Shown here: positions 53,093 through 61,808 of the stretch, piece after piece | How positions within the stretch are numbered: the first letter of the stretch is position 1 | Layout of the letters: the number at the start of each line of letters is the position of its first letter | Origin: Nitratireductor luteus | GTDB taxonomy: Bacteria; Pseudomonadota; Alphaproteobacteria; Rhizobiales; Rhizobiaceae | Direction of reading: 5' to 3' | NCBI RefSeq assembly: GCF_026162365.1 | Contig: NZ_JAOANW010000010.1 | Coordinates: 150,775-214,774, forward strand | DNA: 64,000 bases | Made by a program: the position numbers and the translations under genes | The notes under the pieces: generated by a model | Databases searched by the model: none | What the model saw: only the letters and a program-made list of their open reading frames with translations | Told to the model about the DNA's origin: nothing

Positions 53093-54439
53093 ATGGGCAA
53101 ACCACGCGAGCGGCGCGAGACGGGAGAACAGGATCTGTTCCGCGCCCGCCTTGATCAGATTCTCAACATGAAGCACGAGCTGGTGCGGTTGACGCAGGCC
53201 ATCGACTGGCCGGTGCTGGAAGAGCGTTTCGGCGCGGTCTATTCCGACGGGCCGGGCATGCCGCCCTTGCCGACACGGCTGATGGCCGGGCTGGCGATCC
53301 TCAAGCACACCTTCGACCTGTCGGATGAGGCACTGTGTGAGCGCTGGATCGAGAATCCCTATCTGCAATACCTGTGCGGCGAGGAGTTCTTCCAGCATGA
53401 ACTGCCGTTTGACCGCTCCTCGATGACGCGCTGGCGTCAGCGCATGGGCGAGGAGCGGATCACGGCCCTGCTGCAGGAAAGCCTTGCGGTGGCGGTGAAG
53501 ACCGGCGCGATGAAGCCGCAGGACACGCGGCGGGTCATCGTCGACACGACGGTGCAGCCCAAGAACGTCATGTTCCCGACCGACGCCAAGCTTATCCATC
53601 GTGCCCGCGAGCGGCTGGTGCGGCTGGCGAAGAAGACGGGGCTCGACCTGCGCCAGTCCTATGTCCGGGTCGGAAAGCTGGCGCTGATCAAGCATCAGCG
53701 CTATGCCCACGCCAAGCAATTCAAGCGGGCCGGCAAGGCCCTGCGCAAGCTGAAGACCTATCTCGGGCGGACCATCCGCGACATCAAGCGCCAGATCGCC
53801 GGCGATGCGGAGCTGGACGCGGTCTTCAAGTGGCCGCTCTACCAGGCCTCCACCGTTCTCGAGCAGAGGCAGCGCCAGCGCGGCCGCAAGATCTACAGCC
53901 TGCACGCCCATGAGGTCGAGTGCATCGGCAAGGGCAAGGCGCACGCGCCCTACGAGTTCGGCGTCAAGGTCTCGATCGCCACCACGCTGAAGCGCTCGAA
54001 GGGCGGCCAGTTCGCCCTGCACGCCATGGCCCTTCCTGGCAACCCCTATGACGGCCATACGCTGGGAACGGTCATCCCCGCGATGCAAGACACCGTCGGC
54101 GCCGAGATCGAGCGCATCCTCGCCGACGCCGGCTACCGCGGCCACAATGCGCCGCAAAGCCACAGATTCAGGGTCTTCACCGCCGGCCAGAAGCGTCGCG
54201 TGACGCCGGCCATCAAGCGCCAGATGCGACGACGATCCGCCGTCGAGCCGGTGATCGGCCATATCAAGAGCGAACACAGGATGGGCCGCAACTACCTCGC
54301 CCACGCGCAAGGCGATGCCATCAACGCCATCCTGGCCGCCGCCGGCTACAACTTCTCCCTCCTCCTCAGGTGGCTGAAGGTGTTTTTGTCGCTCTTGATC
54401 GCTGTGCTTCAATTCCGGCCGATGCAGGCCGCCGCTTAG
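53093..54439 (+). CDS. IS5-family DDE transposase
   Basis: A 448-aa transposase. The N-terminal part is the DUF772-type domain (LPTRLMAGLAILKHTFDLSDE, FQHELPFDRSSMTRWRQRMGEE). Catalytic residues are seen in VIVDTTVQPKNV (first D), LADAGYRGH (second D) and RSAVEPVIGHIKSEHRMGRNYL (E). No frameshift or stop, so probably active. ATG 53093 is the likely start (upstream in-frame ATG at 53000 is in the leader). Confidence 0.93.
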   Translation: MGKPRERRETGEQDLFRARLDQILNMKHELVRLTQAIDWPVLEERFGAVYSDGPGMPPLPTRLMAGLAILKHTFDLSDEALCERWIENPYLQYLCGEEFFQHELPFDRSSMTRWRQRMGEERITALLQESLAVAVKTGAMKPQDTRRVIVDTTVQPKNVMFPTDAKLIHRARERLVRLAKKTGLDLRQSYVRVGKLALIKHQRYAHAKQFKRAGKALRKLKTYLGRTIRDIKRQIAGDAELDAVFKWPLYQASTVLEQRQRQRGRKIYSLHAHEVECIGKGKAHAPYEFGVKVSIATTLKRSKGGQFALHAMALPGNPYDGHTLGTVIPAMQDTVGAEIERILADAGYRGHNAPQSHRFRVFTAGQKRRVTPAIKRQMRRRSAVEPVIGHIKSEHRMGRNYLAHAQGDAINAILAAAGYNFSLLLRWLKVFLSLLIAVLQFRPMQAAA

Positions 54440-54442
54440 AAC

Positions 54443-54462
54443 CCGGATTGTTCACGATCGAC
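54443..54462 (-). repeat. Right terminal inverted repeat of the IS5-family element
   Basis: Twenty-base right end, mirror of 52913-52932; followed directly by TAATAC at 54463-54468. Confidence 0.8.
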
Positions 54463-54755
54463 TAATACCTGGTTGCCTGCTGGCGAGCGAGGACGAATCC
54501 GGCCAGAAGCTGGCCGCTGCATTTCGGACATACGACATCGACAAATTTCCGCGTCAGGTCGGAAAAATGACGCTAGACCACAAGAAAGCTTTTAGTCGAG
54601 CCGCAGATCCGGCGGGATTTGACGTTGTTCCGTTCGCCACCGGCAATCAAGAAAATTTTATATTTTCTCCGGATTTATGTATATTAGAAGGAATAAAATT
54701 TCCGAGACAGACATCGGATAGCAAATTCACGAGCGAAGGGAGCGCTCGATGGTGA
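54463..54755 (+). pseudogene. Continuation of the interrupted gene downstream of the IS
   Basis: The frame CCT GGT TGC CTG... after the target repeat stays open for ~95 codons (SEDESGQKLAAAF, TYDIDKFPRQVGKMTL, FVVPFATG-like FDVVPFATGNQENF) to TGA 54753. Base composition turns AT-rich at 54640-54720. It is best read as the rest of the gene started at 52538; an independent start at ATG 54567 is possible. The last bases overlap the next ATG. Confidence 0.4.
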
Positions 54756-54946
54756 AATTTCACTTCAAAGGTCCACCAGTGGGTGACGCCGCCGATCTGT
54801 CGGCTGAATGCGAGCGCCAATTGCTGCCTGTTATCCGTGAAATCGTCCAATCGGCGGAAGCGGCGGGGTGGAACCGGAAGGATGTTCTTCTGGTTATAGT
54901 AGAACTCGCATGGGAATTTTATGAGACCGGTCGCACTGATCTTTAG
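54749..54946 (+). CDS. Small hypothetical protein (65 aa)
   Basis: A 65-aa protein (MVKFHFKGPPVGDAADLS..., YETGRTDL) with a long helical middle (CERQLLPVIREIVQSAEAAGW). AAGGGA lies before ATG 54749, and its start overlaps the end of the preceding remnant. No membrane segment. Function not recognised. Confidence 0.6.
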   Translation: MVKFHFKGPPVGDAADLSAECERQLLPVIREIVQSAEAAGWNRKDVLLVIVELAWEFYETGRTDL

Positions 54947-55275
54947 AGATCAGAAGGACGCCGGAGCATATTCATGACCCATGATTGACCGGTTGCCGAT
55001 CTTCTCCGCACGCCGATTTGCAAATCTGTCAAAATATCCATGACATCAGTGCATGGGCGTGCAATGCAGAGCAGCCTGTCGTGTATGTTTACCAAATTTA
55101 TGCAAGATCTATCGCTTGGGCTAGAAGACCTCTTCCCAACGAAGAACAGTGTTCGTATGGAGAAATGGGACGACAAGGGGATGGGAAAGAAATAGTTGAG
55201 GGAACGAATTGAACCCCTGCTAATCTGCAAGCATGGGATTTCGGTCGGACGGCAACACGGCTGAGGCTAACGGGT
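54947..55275. other. Intergenic stretch, no gene seen
   Basis: These 329 bases between the 65-aa gene and the AraC gene show no coding signal, RNA gene or clear repeat. It probably holds the AraC promoter. Confidence 0.5.
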
Positions 55276-56190
55276 ATGCAAAAAACCGAGGAGGTCCGGG
55301 GACGCGGCGGTTCCCGAGCCGCAGATGAGGAACGGACCGCCCGGCACGTCGTAGACATAATTCCTGAAAGCGCGGGGCCAAGAAGAATTATGACGCGGGG
55401 GAGCGTGATACACTCTGTCCGTAGCCCCGGATCGCAGAAATTCCTGGCTAAAGAACATGCTGCGGGAATCGTGCTTGCGCCCATCCGCAAGTTGAGGGCC
55501 TCGCTTGGCAGCGACCGGATCGAGGAATTCGATGCCCCCATCGGGAGCCTCGTTATCAATCCAGCTGGTGTGGATAGCAGCCTCGCCTGGTCGGCGACCA
55601 GGGAAAATGCCGTCGTTTCCATATCTCCCGAAGCGCTGTCGGATCTGGCTGCTCATGAGTTCGATCTCGCCGATGTGGAGCTTCAGCCGCCCGCCTTCGG
55701 CACTGTCGATCCTCGAGCGTTCGATATTGCCCGGTTAATCACTTCTGAGTTGAGCGGGGGGGTGGCCCCGAATGAGCTCTATTTGGACTCATTGGTCACC
55801 CAGTTCGGCGTTCATTTGCTTCGTACCTACACAAGTCGCAAGAGACAGCCTGTGCCGATTAGGGGCGGGCTCTCTCCCAGCAGTGCGCGGCGTGTGCGGG
55901 AATTCATAAATGAGAACTTTACCCGAAAATTGGCGGTTGCAGAACTTGCGTCGGTCTCGGGCGTTTCACCGAACCATTTCATCGCCGCATTTGCCAAGAC
56001 ATTTGGAATGCCGCCGCATCGCTATCTGATCAACCTGCGCCTGACTTTCGCGGAAAAGCTGCTTAGGGAGGGCGAGCTTACGCTTGCGGAAATCGCCTAT
56101 CTGGCTGGATTTTCAAATCAGGGTCACTTGGCCATCACTATGAAGAAGTACAGGGGGAAAACACCGACCGAGCTACGATTTGGAAGATAA
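55276..56190 (+). CDS. AraC-family transcriptional regulator
   Basis: A 304-aa regulator. The N-terminal part (~1-190) is of the group with a cupin-poor sensing domain (IVLAPIRKLRASLGSDRIEEFDAPIGSLVINPAG in parts). The C-terminal double HTH is clear: LAVAELASVSGVSPNHFIAAFAKTFGMPPHRYL and LTLAEIAYLAGFSNQGHLAITMKKYRGKTP. ATG 55390 is an alternative, shorter start. It lies 669 bases upstream of the trimeric-autotransporter operon in the same direction, so it is the natural candidate regulator; a decayed copy of its N-terminal domain lies between. Confidence 0.88.
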   Translation: MQKTEEVRGRGGSRAADEERTARHVVDIIPESAGPRRIMTRGSVIHSVRSPGSQKFLAKEHAAGIVLAPIRKLRASLGSDRIEEFDAPIGSLVINPAGVDSSLAWSATRENAVVSISPEALSDLAAHEFDLADVELQPPAFGTVDPRAFDIARLITSELSGGVAPNELYLDSLVTQFGVHLLRTYTSRKRQPVPIRGGLSPSSARRVREFINENFTRKLAVAELASVSGVSPNHFIAAFAKTFGMPPHRYLINLRLTFAEKLLREGELTLAEIAYLAGFSNQGHLAITMKKYRGKTPTELRFGR

Positions 56191-56230
56191 TCGTGGGTGG
56201 AGTTTCGGTGGCAGTGGCGACCCGCTCCTG

Positions 56231-56261
56231 AGCAGGTCCTGCATTTGTCGGACGACCTGCT
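56231..56261. promoter_or_regulatory. Inverted repeat after the AraC gene
   Basis: AGCAGGTC and GACCTGCT, perfect 8-base arms 15 bases apart with an inner TCC/GGA pairing, start 40 bases after the AraC stop. No T-run follows; it may end or process the araC transcript. Confidence 0.35.
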
Positions 56262-56399
56262 GGAATCCGTGACGGGCTCCACCTGGCAGCAACTACAGGC
56301 CCCCATCCGTAATGTCATAGCACGCGTGCTGATCCGCGAATGGCGATGCTTCGGGGCAGCCTCATCCATTCCATCCGCGAATCGGCGCGTCGATGCCGC

Positions 56400-56690
56400 T
56401 GGCGGAATGCCATTTTGCGGCAGTGATTCCAGCGCCGGCCCTACGTCCAGCGCTCGCAAGTGACAGACTGCAGGGGTACGATGCACCTGTCGGTACGATT
56501 GTGGTTACCCGACGAACGTCGGCGGGCGTGCGGAGCGGTCACGTGCCCGGAAACCTGGGATTGTCGCCCGCGATCCAAGAACCTGCTCGAACTGGCCGGC
56601 TATGAATTCGGCGCAGGCCATGCCGAGCTTCGGCCACCGCCCCTCGGAACGGTTGATCGTCTTATCGCCGCGCCCCAAGTTCGCCGCGAC
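56400..56690 (+). pseudogene. Decayed paralogue of the AraC regulator (N-terminal domain)
   Basis: ALRPALASDRLQGYDAPVGTIVV parallels the LRASLGSDRIEEFDAPIGSLVI segment of the AraC gene upstream. After a frameshift, NLLELAGYEFGAGHAELRPPPLGTVD parallels ALSDLAAHEFDLADVELQPPAFGTVD. No HTH region follows. It is thus a broken tandem copy of the regulator. The rest of 56191-56858 shows nothing else I can name. Confidence 0.7.
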
Positions 56691-56858
56691 AATGTATCCG
56701 TGGCCGTTGGCAGCCCGAAAGTCTGCGCGCCAGAGCTGCTACACAAGCTGCCTGGGCGATTAGAAATCGGAGTTTCCTACAAAGATTTCAGAATATTCAA
56801 AAATACATCCCGTCGCGGTGTGCCATATGCTCAACGCGGGATATCATTCGGGTGGGCT

Positions 56859-57320
56859 GTGGATCTCTCCAATAATCATTCAGTGCGGCCTGTTGAAATT
56901 TCCGAGGACATTCGGTTCCCGGAAACCGAAATCTTCACGCCAAGGGCTGAAGCGGCCTGGATTGCGCTGCAGCGCCGGTATGCCGGCGGGATCACCGACG
57001 CTGAGATCGATTACCTCTTTGCCTGTTTCGTGCTTGGGTTGACCTCTCCGGCATACGCCGAGCGCGAACCGGCCCTTCATTTCGATCTCTGTCGCGCGGT
57101 GACGGCGGTCAAGCTTCCTCCGGAGCGGGCCCACGCTGCCCTGCACACTGTTCCGGAACCCACGCAGCCATGGCTTGCGAGCGCCTGCGCGCTGATCGAG
57201 AGCCAGGGCGCGAAGATGGGGCGTGCTCTTCAGGAAACCACCTCCAACTTCGAAGACTTGACCGCCGGGGCGGATGCGGCAACAGAGCGCCCGGGCAACA
57301 ACGAGGGCAACGCGAAATGA
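56859..57320 (+). CDS. Unknown protein coupled to the trimeric autotransporter
   Basis: A 153-aa soluble protein, no signal peptide or membrane segment. The middle is helical (PRAEAAWIALQRRYAGGITDAEIDYLFACFVLGL) and the C-terminus is polar (TERPGNNEGNAK). I take GTG 56859 with GGGTGGG before it as start; the same frame is open further upstream through the decayed AraC copy, so the start is uncertain. Its TGA overlaps the adhesin ATG (ATGA 57317-57320). Function not recognised; the coupling suggests a cytoplasmic partner or regulator of adhesin production. Confidence 0.55.
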   Translation: MDLSNNHSVRPVEISEDIRFPETEIFTPRAEAAWIALQRRYAGGITDAEIDYLFACFVLGLTSPAYAEREPALHFDLCRAVTAVKLPPERAHAALHTVPEPTQPWLASACALIESQGAKMGRALQETTSNFEDLTAGADAATERPGNNEGNAK

Positions 57321-60300
57321 CCGTAGGCATCGAGAGGGAATCCCGTCGCGGATTTGTCGGCAACTGGGTTTCGGGCGGCGGCGACAGCCGCTGGCAGCGC
57401 CGCAGGCTGATGGCGGTGCTGCGCTTGGCGCACCGTGCGCTCGGCCTAAGCCGCAAGCGGCTAGGGCTCGGGGCGCTGGGCTTTGGCACGGTATCCAGGG
57501 CGTTGCTCGCCGCCGCCGGAATCATAGCCCCGCAAGCGGCCTCCGCGCAGGTCGCCATCGGCAACGGCACGTTGGCCAACCCGGCTTGCGGCCTGACCAC
57601 GAGCGCCGTGGCCATGGCCACGGCGCTCGGCTGCGGCGCCACCGCTTCAGGCGTGAACGGTTCGGTCGCGATCGGCTACGATGCCGATGCGACGGGGTTC
57701 TACGGGATCGCCCTCGGCCTGAATTCGCGAGCCACGGGCGATGGCGGCATGGCGCTGGGCGTCAACACGGTCGCAAGCCACATCAACGCGGTCGCGCTCG
57801 GCGTCAACGCCAGTGCCACCTCTGCCGGCGCCAGCGCCTTGGGCACCGCCGCCACTGCTTCGGGATCGAACTCCACCGCGGTCGGTGTCGCCTCCACGGC
57901 GAGCGGCATGTTTTCGTTCGCCGGAGGCCGGCTGGCGGCTGCCAGCCAGCAAAATGCTGTGGCCATCGGCTTCCAATCGACCGCATCCGCAATCAACTCC
58001 ATCTATCTCGGAGCACGCACCGCTGCGGGAACAGGCGCTCTCGCGCAGAGCGCCATCGCGATCGGCACGGATGTGACGGCGTCTCAGGCCGACACTATCG
58101 CAATGGGGCGTGCAACCCAGGCGACGGGTCTTGCCGCCACCGCCATCGGCAACACCGCCCGGGCGACAGGAAACAGCGCTCTTGCGCTCGGCGCGCAAGC
58201 GGTGGCCGTCGGCGACAGCACGGTTGCTGTCGGGCAGGGGGCGGGCTCTGGTTCGACCACCGGCAATGCCAGCTCTGTTGCGGTCGGCATCGCGGCGGGG
58301 ACGCTCGTCAGCGGCGGGCAGAACTCCGCTGTCGGCGGGGGTATCGCAAGCGTTCTGAGAGGCGCCGGCTCCGGCGTCTCGGGAGCGCGCAACGTCGCCA
58401 TGGGAACCGGCGACGGTTCCGTCACTTACGACGGCACGCTCGCAGCATCCGCGGGCAATCTGGTGACCGGCAACGACAATATCGCGATCGGCACCAATGC
58501 GGGCATCGGCATTGCCAGCAACACAACGACGTCGATCGGCTACAACGCCATGGCGTCCGCCGACAATGCCATCGCTATGGGCAATGCCGCGGTGGCAGAT
58601 TCTGTGGACGCGGTCGCCATCGGCACGGGCGCGACAGCCACCGGCGGCAAGGCGGTGTCGATCGGTTTCGGCAACATCGCCAATGGCGACGGCGCGGTCG
58701 CCATCGGCGATCCCAACACCGCGACCGGGGCCGGCGCTATCGCGCAGGGCAAGGACAACACCGCGACCGGCGACGGTTCGGTGGCGATGGGTAACACCAA
58801 TATGGTCGGCGGCGGCGGACAGGCCGTCAGCACTCCCGGCACGGCGGCGCAGGGCGCGGTCGGCATCGGCTATCAGAACACCGTGATCGGCCAGGGCTCG
58901 GTCGCGATCGGCAACACCTCAAGCGCGCTGGCGGCGGGCGCGGTCGCCTTCGGCGACACGGCGATTGCGAACAACGCTGGCGATGTCGCACTCGGTTCGG
59001 GCTCGGTGACGGGTGTCGCCGTCGGCACGCCGAGTGCGGTGATCGACGGCACCACCTACAATTTCGCCGGTACGACGCCGACGTCGACGGTCAGCGTGGG
59101 CGCGCTGGGGGCGGAACGCACCATCACCAATGTCGCGGCCGGGCGGATCAGCGGCACTTCGACCGACGCCATCAATGGTTCGCAGCTCTATGCGACCAAC
59201 CAGGCGGTCGACAGCTTGGCCACGACCGTGAACAACATCAACGACGGCGCGGGCATCAAGTATTTCCACGCCAACTCGGCTCTGCCGGATTCACAGGCGC
59301 TGGGGACGGATTCGGTCGCGATCGGGCCGAACGCGGTGGCCAACAACGCCGGCGACGTCGCCATCGGCTCCGGCGCCGTGTCGGGCGCGACGACCGTGGT
59401 GTCCAGCGCGGTTATCGGCGGCACGACCTACAACTTCGCGGGTGGGACGCCGGCCAGCGCTTTCTCTGTCGGCGCTCTGGGCGCCGAGCGCCAGATCCAG
59501 AACGTCGCGGCGGGGCGGCTCTCGAACAGCTCGACCGACGCGGTGAACGGATCGCAGCTCTTCGCGACCAACCAGCAGGTGACGATCAACACGACTGACA
59601 TCGCCAATCTCGATGGACGCGTGACAACGGTCGAGGGCGACGTCACCAATCTCGACGGGCGCGTGACGACGGCCGAGGGCAACATCACCAACCTCGGCAA
59701 CACGATCAACAACATCGCCGGCGACACCTCGGCGGCCTACACCGACGCCAATGGCGACGGCATCCGGTATGTGCGCACGAACGACCGTACGCTGCCGGTC
59801 GCGGATTCTTCCGCCCAGGGAATCGCCTCCACGGCCGTCGGCTATCAGGCGACGGCCGTGGCCGACAATTCGCTCGCGCTCGGCCGTGACAGCCAGGCCA
59901 GCATCGCGGGCGGCGTTGCGCTTGGTTCCGGATCGGTCGCCGATCGCGCGCTGGCTCCGGTCACCGGCCAGATTCCGGTCGGGGCGGCGATCATCGAATA
60001 CAATACGACCGACAAGACACTCCTTGGCGCGGTCTCGGTGGGCACCGACACCTCATACCGGCAGATCACCAATGTCGCGGACGGCACGAACGCCCAGGAC
60101 GCGGTGACGATCCGTCAGCTCCAGGGCGCCATCGCCTCGGTCGCGACGACACCGTCCATGTATTTCCATGCCAATTCGACGGCCGGCGACTCCCTTGCCG
60201 TCGGCGCGGAGTCGATTGCGGTCGGCCCGACGACGGTGGTCAACGGCGACAACGGCATCGGCATAGGCAATGGCGCGATCGTCGACCAGATCGCGCCGGG

Positions 60301-61225
60301 CGGAACGGCCATCGGTCAGAACGCTCACGTCATGCTGGCCGACGGCATTGCGCTCGGCACGAGTTCTCGCTCGGCGGGCATTCAATCCGTTGCCATCGGC
60401 GCGGGCGCTCAAAGCGACCACGCCAACAGCGTCGCCCTTGGCGCGGGATCGGTGACGCAGGCCACGGTGGCTACTTCCGGCACGACCATCAATGGCCAGA
60501 CCTACGATTTTGCCGGCGCCGCCCCGGTTGGCACCGTGAGCGTCGGCGACGCCGGCGCCGAACGGACCATCACCAACGTCGCAGCCGGGCGCATTTCGGC
60601 AGACAGCACCGACGCCATCAACGGCTCACAGCTATACGCCACGAACCAAGCGCTCAATGACCTGTCCGTCGAGATCGGCGATGTTGGAACGATTGCCAAC
60701 AATGCGGTCGCCTATGAGACCGTCACCAACCCCGACGGATCGGTGACAAGGACCAACAATGTGATCCTTGAGGGCGGCGATCCCAGTGCGCCGGTCGTCA
60801 TCTCGAATGTCGGGGCAGGCGTCGCCAACACCGACGCCGTCAATGTTGCGCAGCTGAATGAGGCCAGGTCCTTCGCCGTCGAGACGGCGAACGATTATAC
60901 GGACCAGGTTGCGGCAACGACGTTGGGTCAGGCTAATGACTATACCGACCAGAAGTTCAGCGAGCTCAACCAGGCCTACGGTGACATACGGGCCGAGGCG
61001 AGACAGGCCGCTGCCATAGGGCTTGCAGCGGCATCGCTCCGCTACGACGATCGTCCCGGCAAGCTCAGTGTGGCCATGGGGGGAGGCTACTGGCGGAGGG
61101 AAGCCGCACTTGCCTTCGGTGCCGGCTACACCAGTGAAAACGGACGTGTCCGCGCGAATCTGTCGGGAACGACGACTGATGGACACTGGGGCGTCGGCGC
61201 GGGTCTCAGCTTCACTCTGAACTGA
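57317..61225 (+). CDS. Trimeric autotransporter adhesin (YadA-like, type Vc)
   Basis: A 1302-aa surface adhesin. A long N-terminal signal region (~1-75, ending AAGIIAPQAASAQ) precedes a YadA-type head made of ~14-residue repeats (AxAxGxxAxAxGxxSxAxG) up to ~595. Necks of the form ERTITNVAAGRIS..TDAINGSQLYATNQ occur near residues 600, 725 and 1080, with shorter variants near 915 and 1160, separated by further head repeats and short coiled coils (NLDGRVTTVEGDVTNLDGRV). The last ~80 residues are the YadA anchor (GKLSVAMGGGYW ... GVGAGLSFTLN), which trimerises in the outer membrane. The start overlaps the upstream stop. Confidence 0.95.
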   Translation: MTVGIERESRRGFVGNWVSGGGDSRWQRRRLMAVLRLAHRALGLSRKRLGLGALGFGTVSRALLAAAGIIAPQAASAQVAIGNGTLANPACGLTTSAVAMATALGCGATASGVNGSVAIGYDADATGFYGIALGLNSRATGDGGMALGVNTVASHINAVALGVNASATSAGASALGTAATASGSNSTAVGVASTASGMFSFAGGRLAAASQQNAVAIGFQSTASAINSIYLGARTAAGTGALAQSAIAIGTDVTASQADTIAMGRATQATGLAATAIGNTARATGNSALALGAQAVAVGDSTVAVGQGAGSGSTTGNASSVAVGIAAGTLVSGGQNSAVGGGIASVLRGAGSGVSGARNVAMGTGDGSVTYDGTLAASAGNLVTGNDNIAIGTNAGIGIASNTTTSIGYNAMASADNAIAMGNAAVADSVDAVAIGTGATATGGKAVSIGFGNIANGDGAVAIGDPNTATGAGAIAQGKDNTATGDGSVAMGNTNMVGGGGQAVSTPGTAAQGAVGIGYQNTVIGQGSVAIGNTSSALAAGAVAFGDTAIANNAGDVALGSGSVTGVAVGTPSAVIDGTTYNFAGTTPTSTVSVGALGAERTITNVAAGRISGTSTDAINGSQLYATNQAVDSLATTVNNINDGAGIKYFHANSALPDSQALGTDSVAIGPNAVANNAGDVAIGSGAVSGATTVVSSAVIGGTTYNFAGGTPASAFSVGALGAERQIQNVAAGRLSNSSTDAVNGSQLFATNQQVTINTTDIANLDGRVTTVEGDVTNLDGRVTTAEGNITNLGNTINNIAGDTSAAYTDANGDGIRYVRTNDRTLPVADSSAQGIASTAVGYQATAVADNSLALGRDSQASIAGGVALGSGSVADRALAPVTGQIPVGAAIIEYNTTDKTLLGAVSVGTDTSYRQITNVADGTNAQDAVTIRQLQGAIASVATTPSMYFHANSTAGDSLAVGAESIAVGPTTVVNGDNGIGIGNGAIVDQIAPGGTAIGQNAHVMLADGIALGTSSRSAGIQSVAIGAGAQSDHANSVALGAGSVTQATVATSGTTINGQTYDFAGAAPVGTVSVGDAGAERTITNVAAGRISADSTDAINGSQLYATNQALNDLSVEIGDVGTIANNAVAYETVTNPDGSVTRTNNVILEGGDPSAPVVISNVGAGVANTDAVNVAQLNEARSFAVETANDYTDQVAATTLGQANDYTDQKFSELNQAYGDIRAEARQAAAIGLAAASLRYDDRPGKLSVAMGGGYWRREAALAFGAGYTSENGRVRANLSGTTTDGHWGVGAGLSFTLN

Positions 61226-61232
61226 GGCCGTT

Positions 61233-61808
61233 ATGTTCAGGCAAGCGGCCCCTGCCGTCCCGATTGTCACGGCTTGCCTCTTCCTGTCCGGTTCGCATGC
61301 GGCCGGGCAGGAGACGATTTCTGCCGGCTTTCGTATCAAGCCCTCCGAGGTAGCAATACCTCAGGACGTGAAGCTGGGGGATTATCAGCGGACAATCAGG
61401 CCGTTCGAGAACTGGACGCTGATCTGCGATGAGAACCTGGAAAAACGCCAGCGTATCTGCAACGTAACCCAGGTGATCGAGAATCAGGCTGGACAGCTGG
61501 CTTTCAGTTGGTCGCTTGCCGCCACGCAAGAGGGAAAGCCTTACATGATCTTGCGGACAGCACCCGTCGCAAAGACAGACGGTCTGGTCTCGTTCAAATT
61601 CGAGGGGCGCGAGGAACCGGTCAAAGTTCAACTGGACGGCTGCAATCAAGCGGTGTGCGTCGGCATGCTGCCGGTCGGTCCCATCATGCGTGAACAGATT
61701 TCGAAAGACGCGGTACCGGCCGTCTCCTATCCCACGACGGATGGGCGGACAATCAGCGTGACCGCGACCCTCAAGGGCCTTTCTGAAGCCGTTGAGGCCA
61801 TAAATTGA
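61233..61808 (+). CDS. Invasion-associated locus B (IalB) family exported protein
   Basis: A 191-aa precursor with a Sec signal peptide (PIVTACLFLSGSHAAG). The IalB fold is marked by FENWTLICDENLEKRQRICNV and QLDGCNQAVCVGML: two cysteine pairs that would form disulfides in the periplasm. The family takes its name from a Bartonella locus needed for erythrocyte invasion; its molecular role is not settled. It starts seven bases after the adhesin stop and overlaps the next gene (TGATG), so all are cotranslated. Confidence 0.9.
   Translation: MFRQAAPAVPIVTACLFLSGSHAAGQETISAGFRIKPSEVAIPQDVKLGDYQRTIRPFENWTLICDENLEKRQRICNVTQVIENQAGQLAFSWSLAATQEGKPYMILRTAPVAKTDGLVSFKFEGREEPVKVQLDGCNQAVCVGMLPVGPIMREQISKDAVPAVSYPTTDGRTISVTATLKGLSEAVEAIN

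Larger units (their letters stand above)
52913..54462 (+). mobile_element. Intact IS5-family insertion sequence (1550 bp)
   Basis: The ends form imperfect 20-bp inverted repeats (17 of 20 match: GTCGgcCGTGAAgAATCCGG against GTCGatCGTGAAcAATCCGG). The bases TAATAC occur directly outside both ends (52907-52912 and 54463-54468), the likely target duplication; the repeat can be read as GACTAATAC, so its exact length is unclear. One full transposase gene lies inside. Confidence 0.85.

Noticed and set aside
57274..58794. 506-aa plus-strand frame over the trimeric autotransporter
   Set aside because: Arginine/histidine-rich frame-shifted reading of the head repeats; the real frame has YadA head, necks and anchor.
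57541..60450. Regular short repeats that could suggest a CRISPR or minisatellite
   Set aside because: The periodicity is ~42 bases with strongly varying sequence and matches YadA head repeats in frame; no constant repeat with unique spacers.
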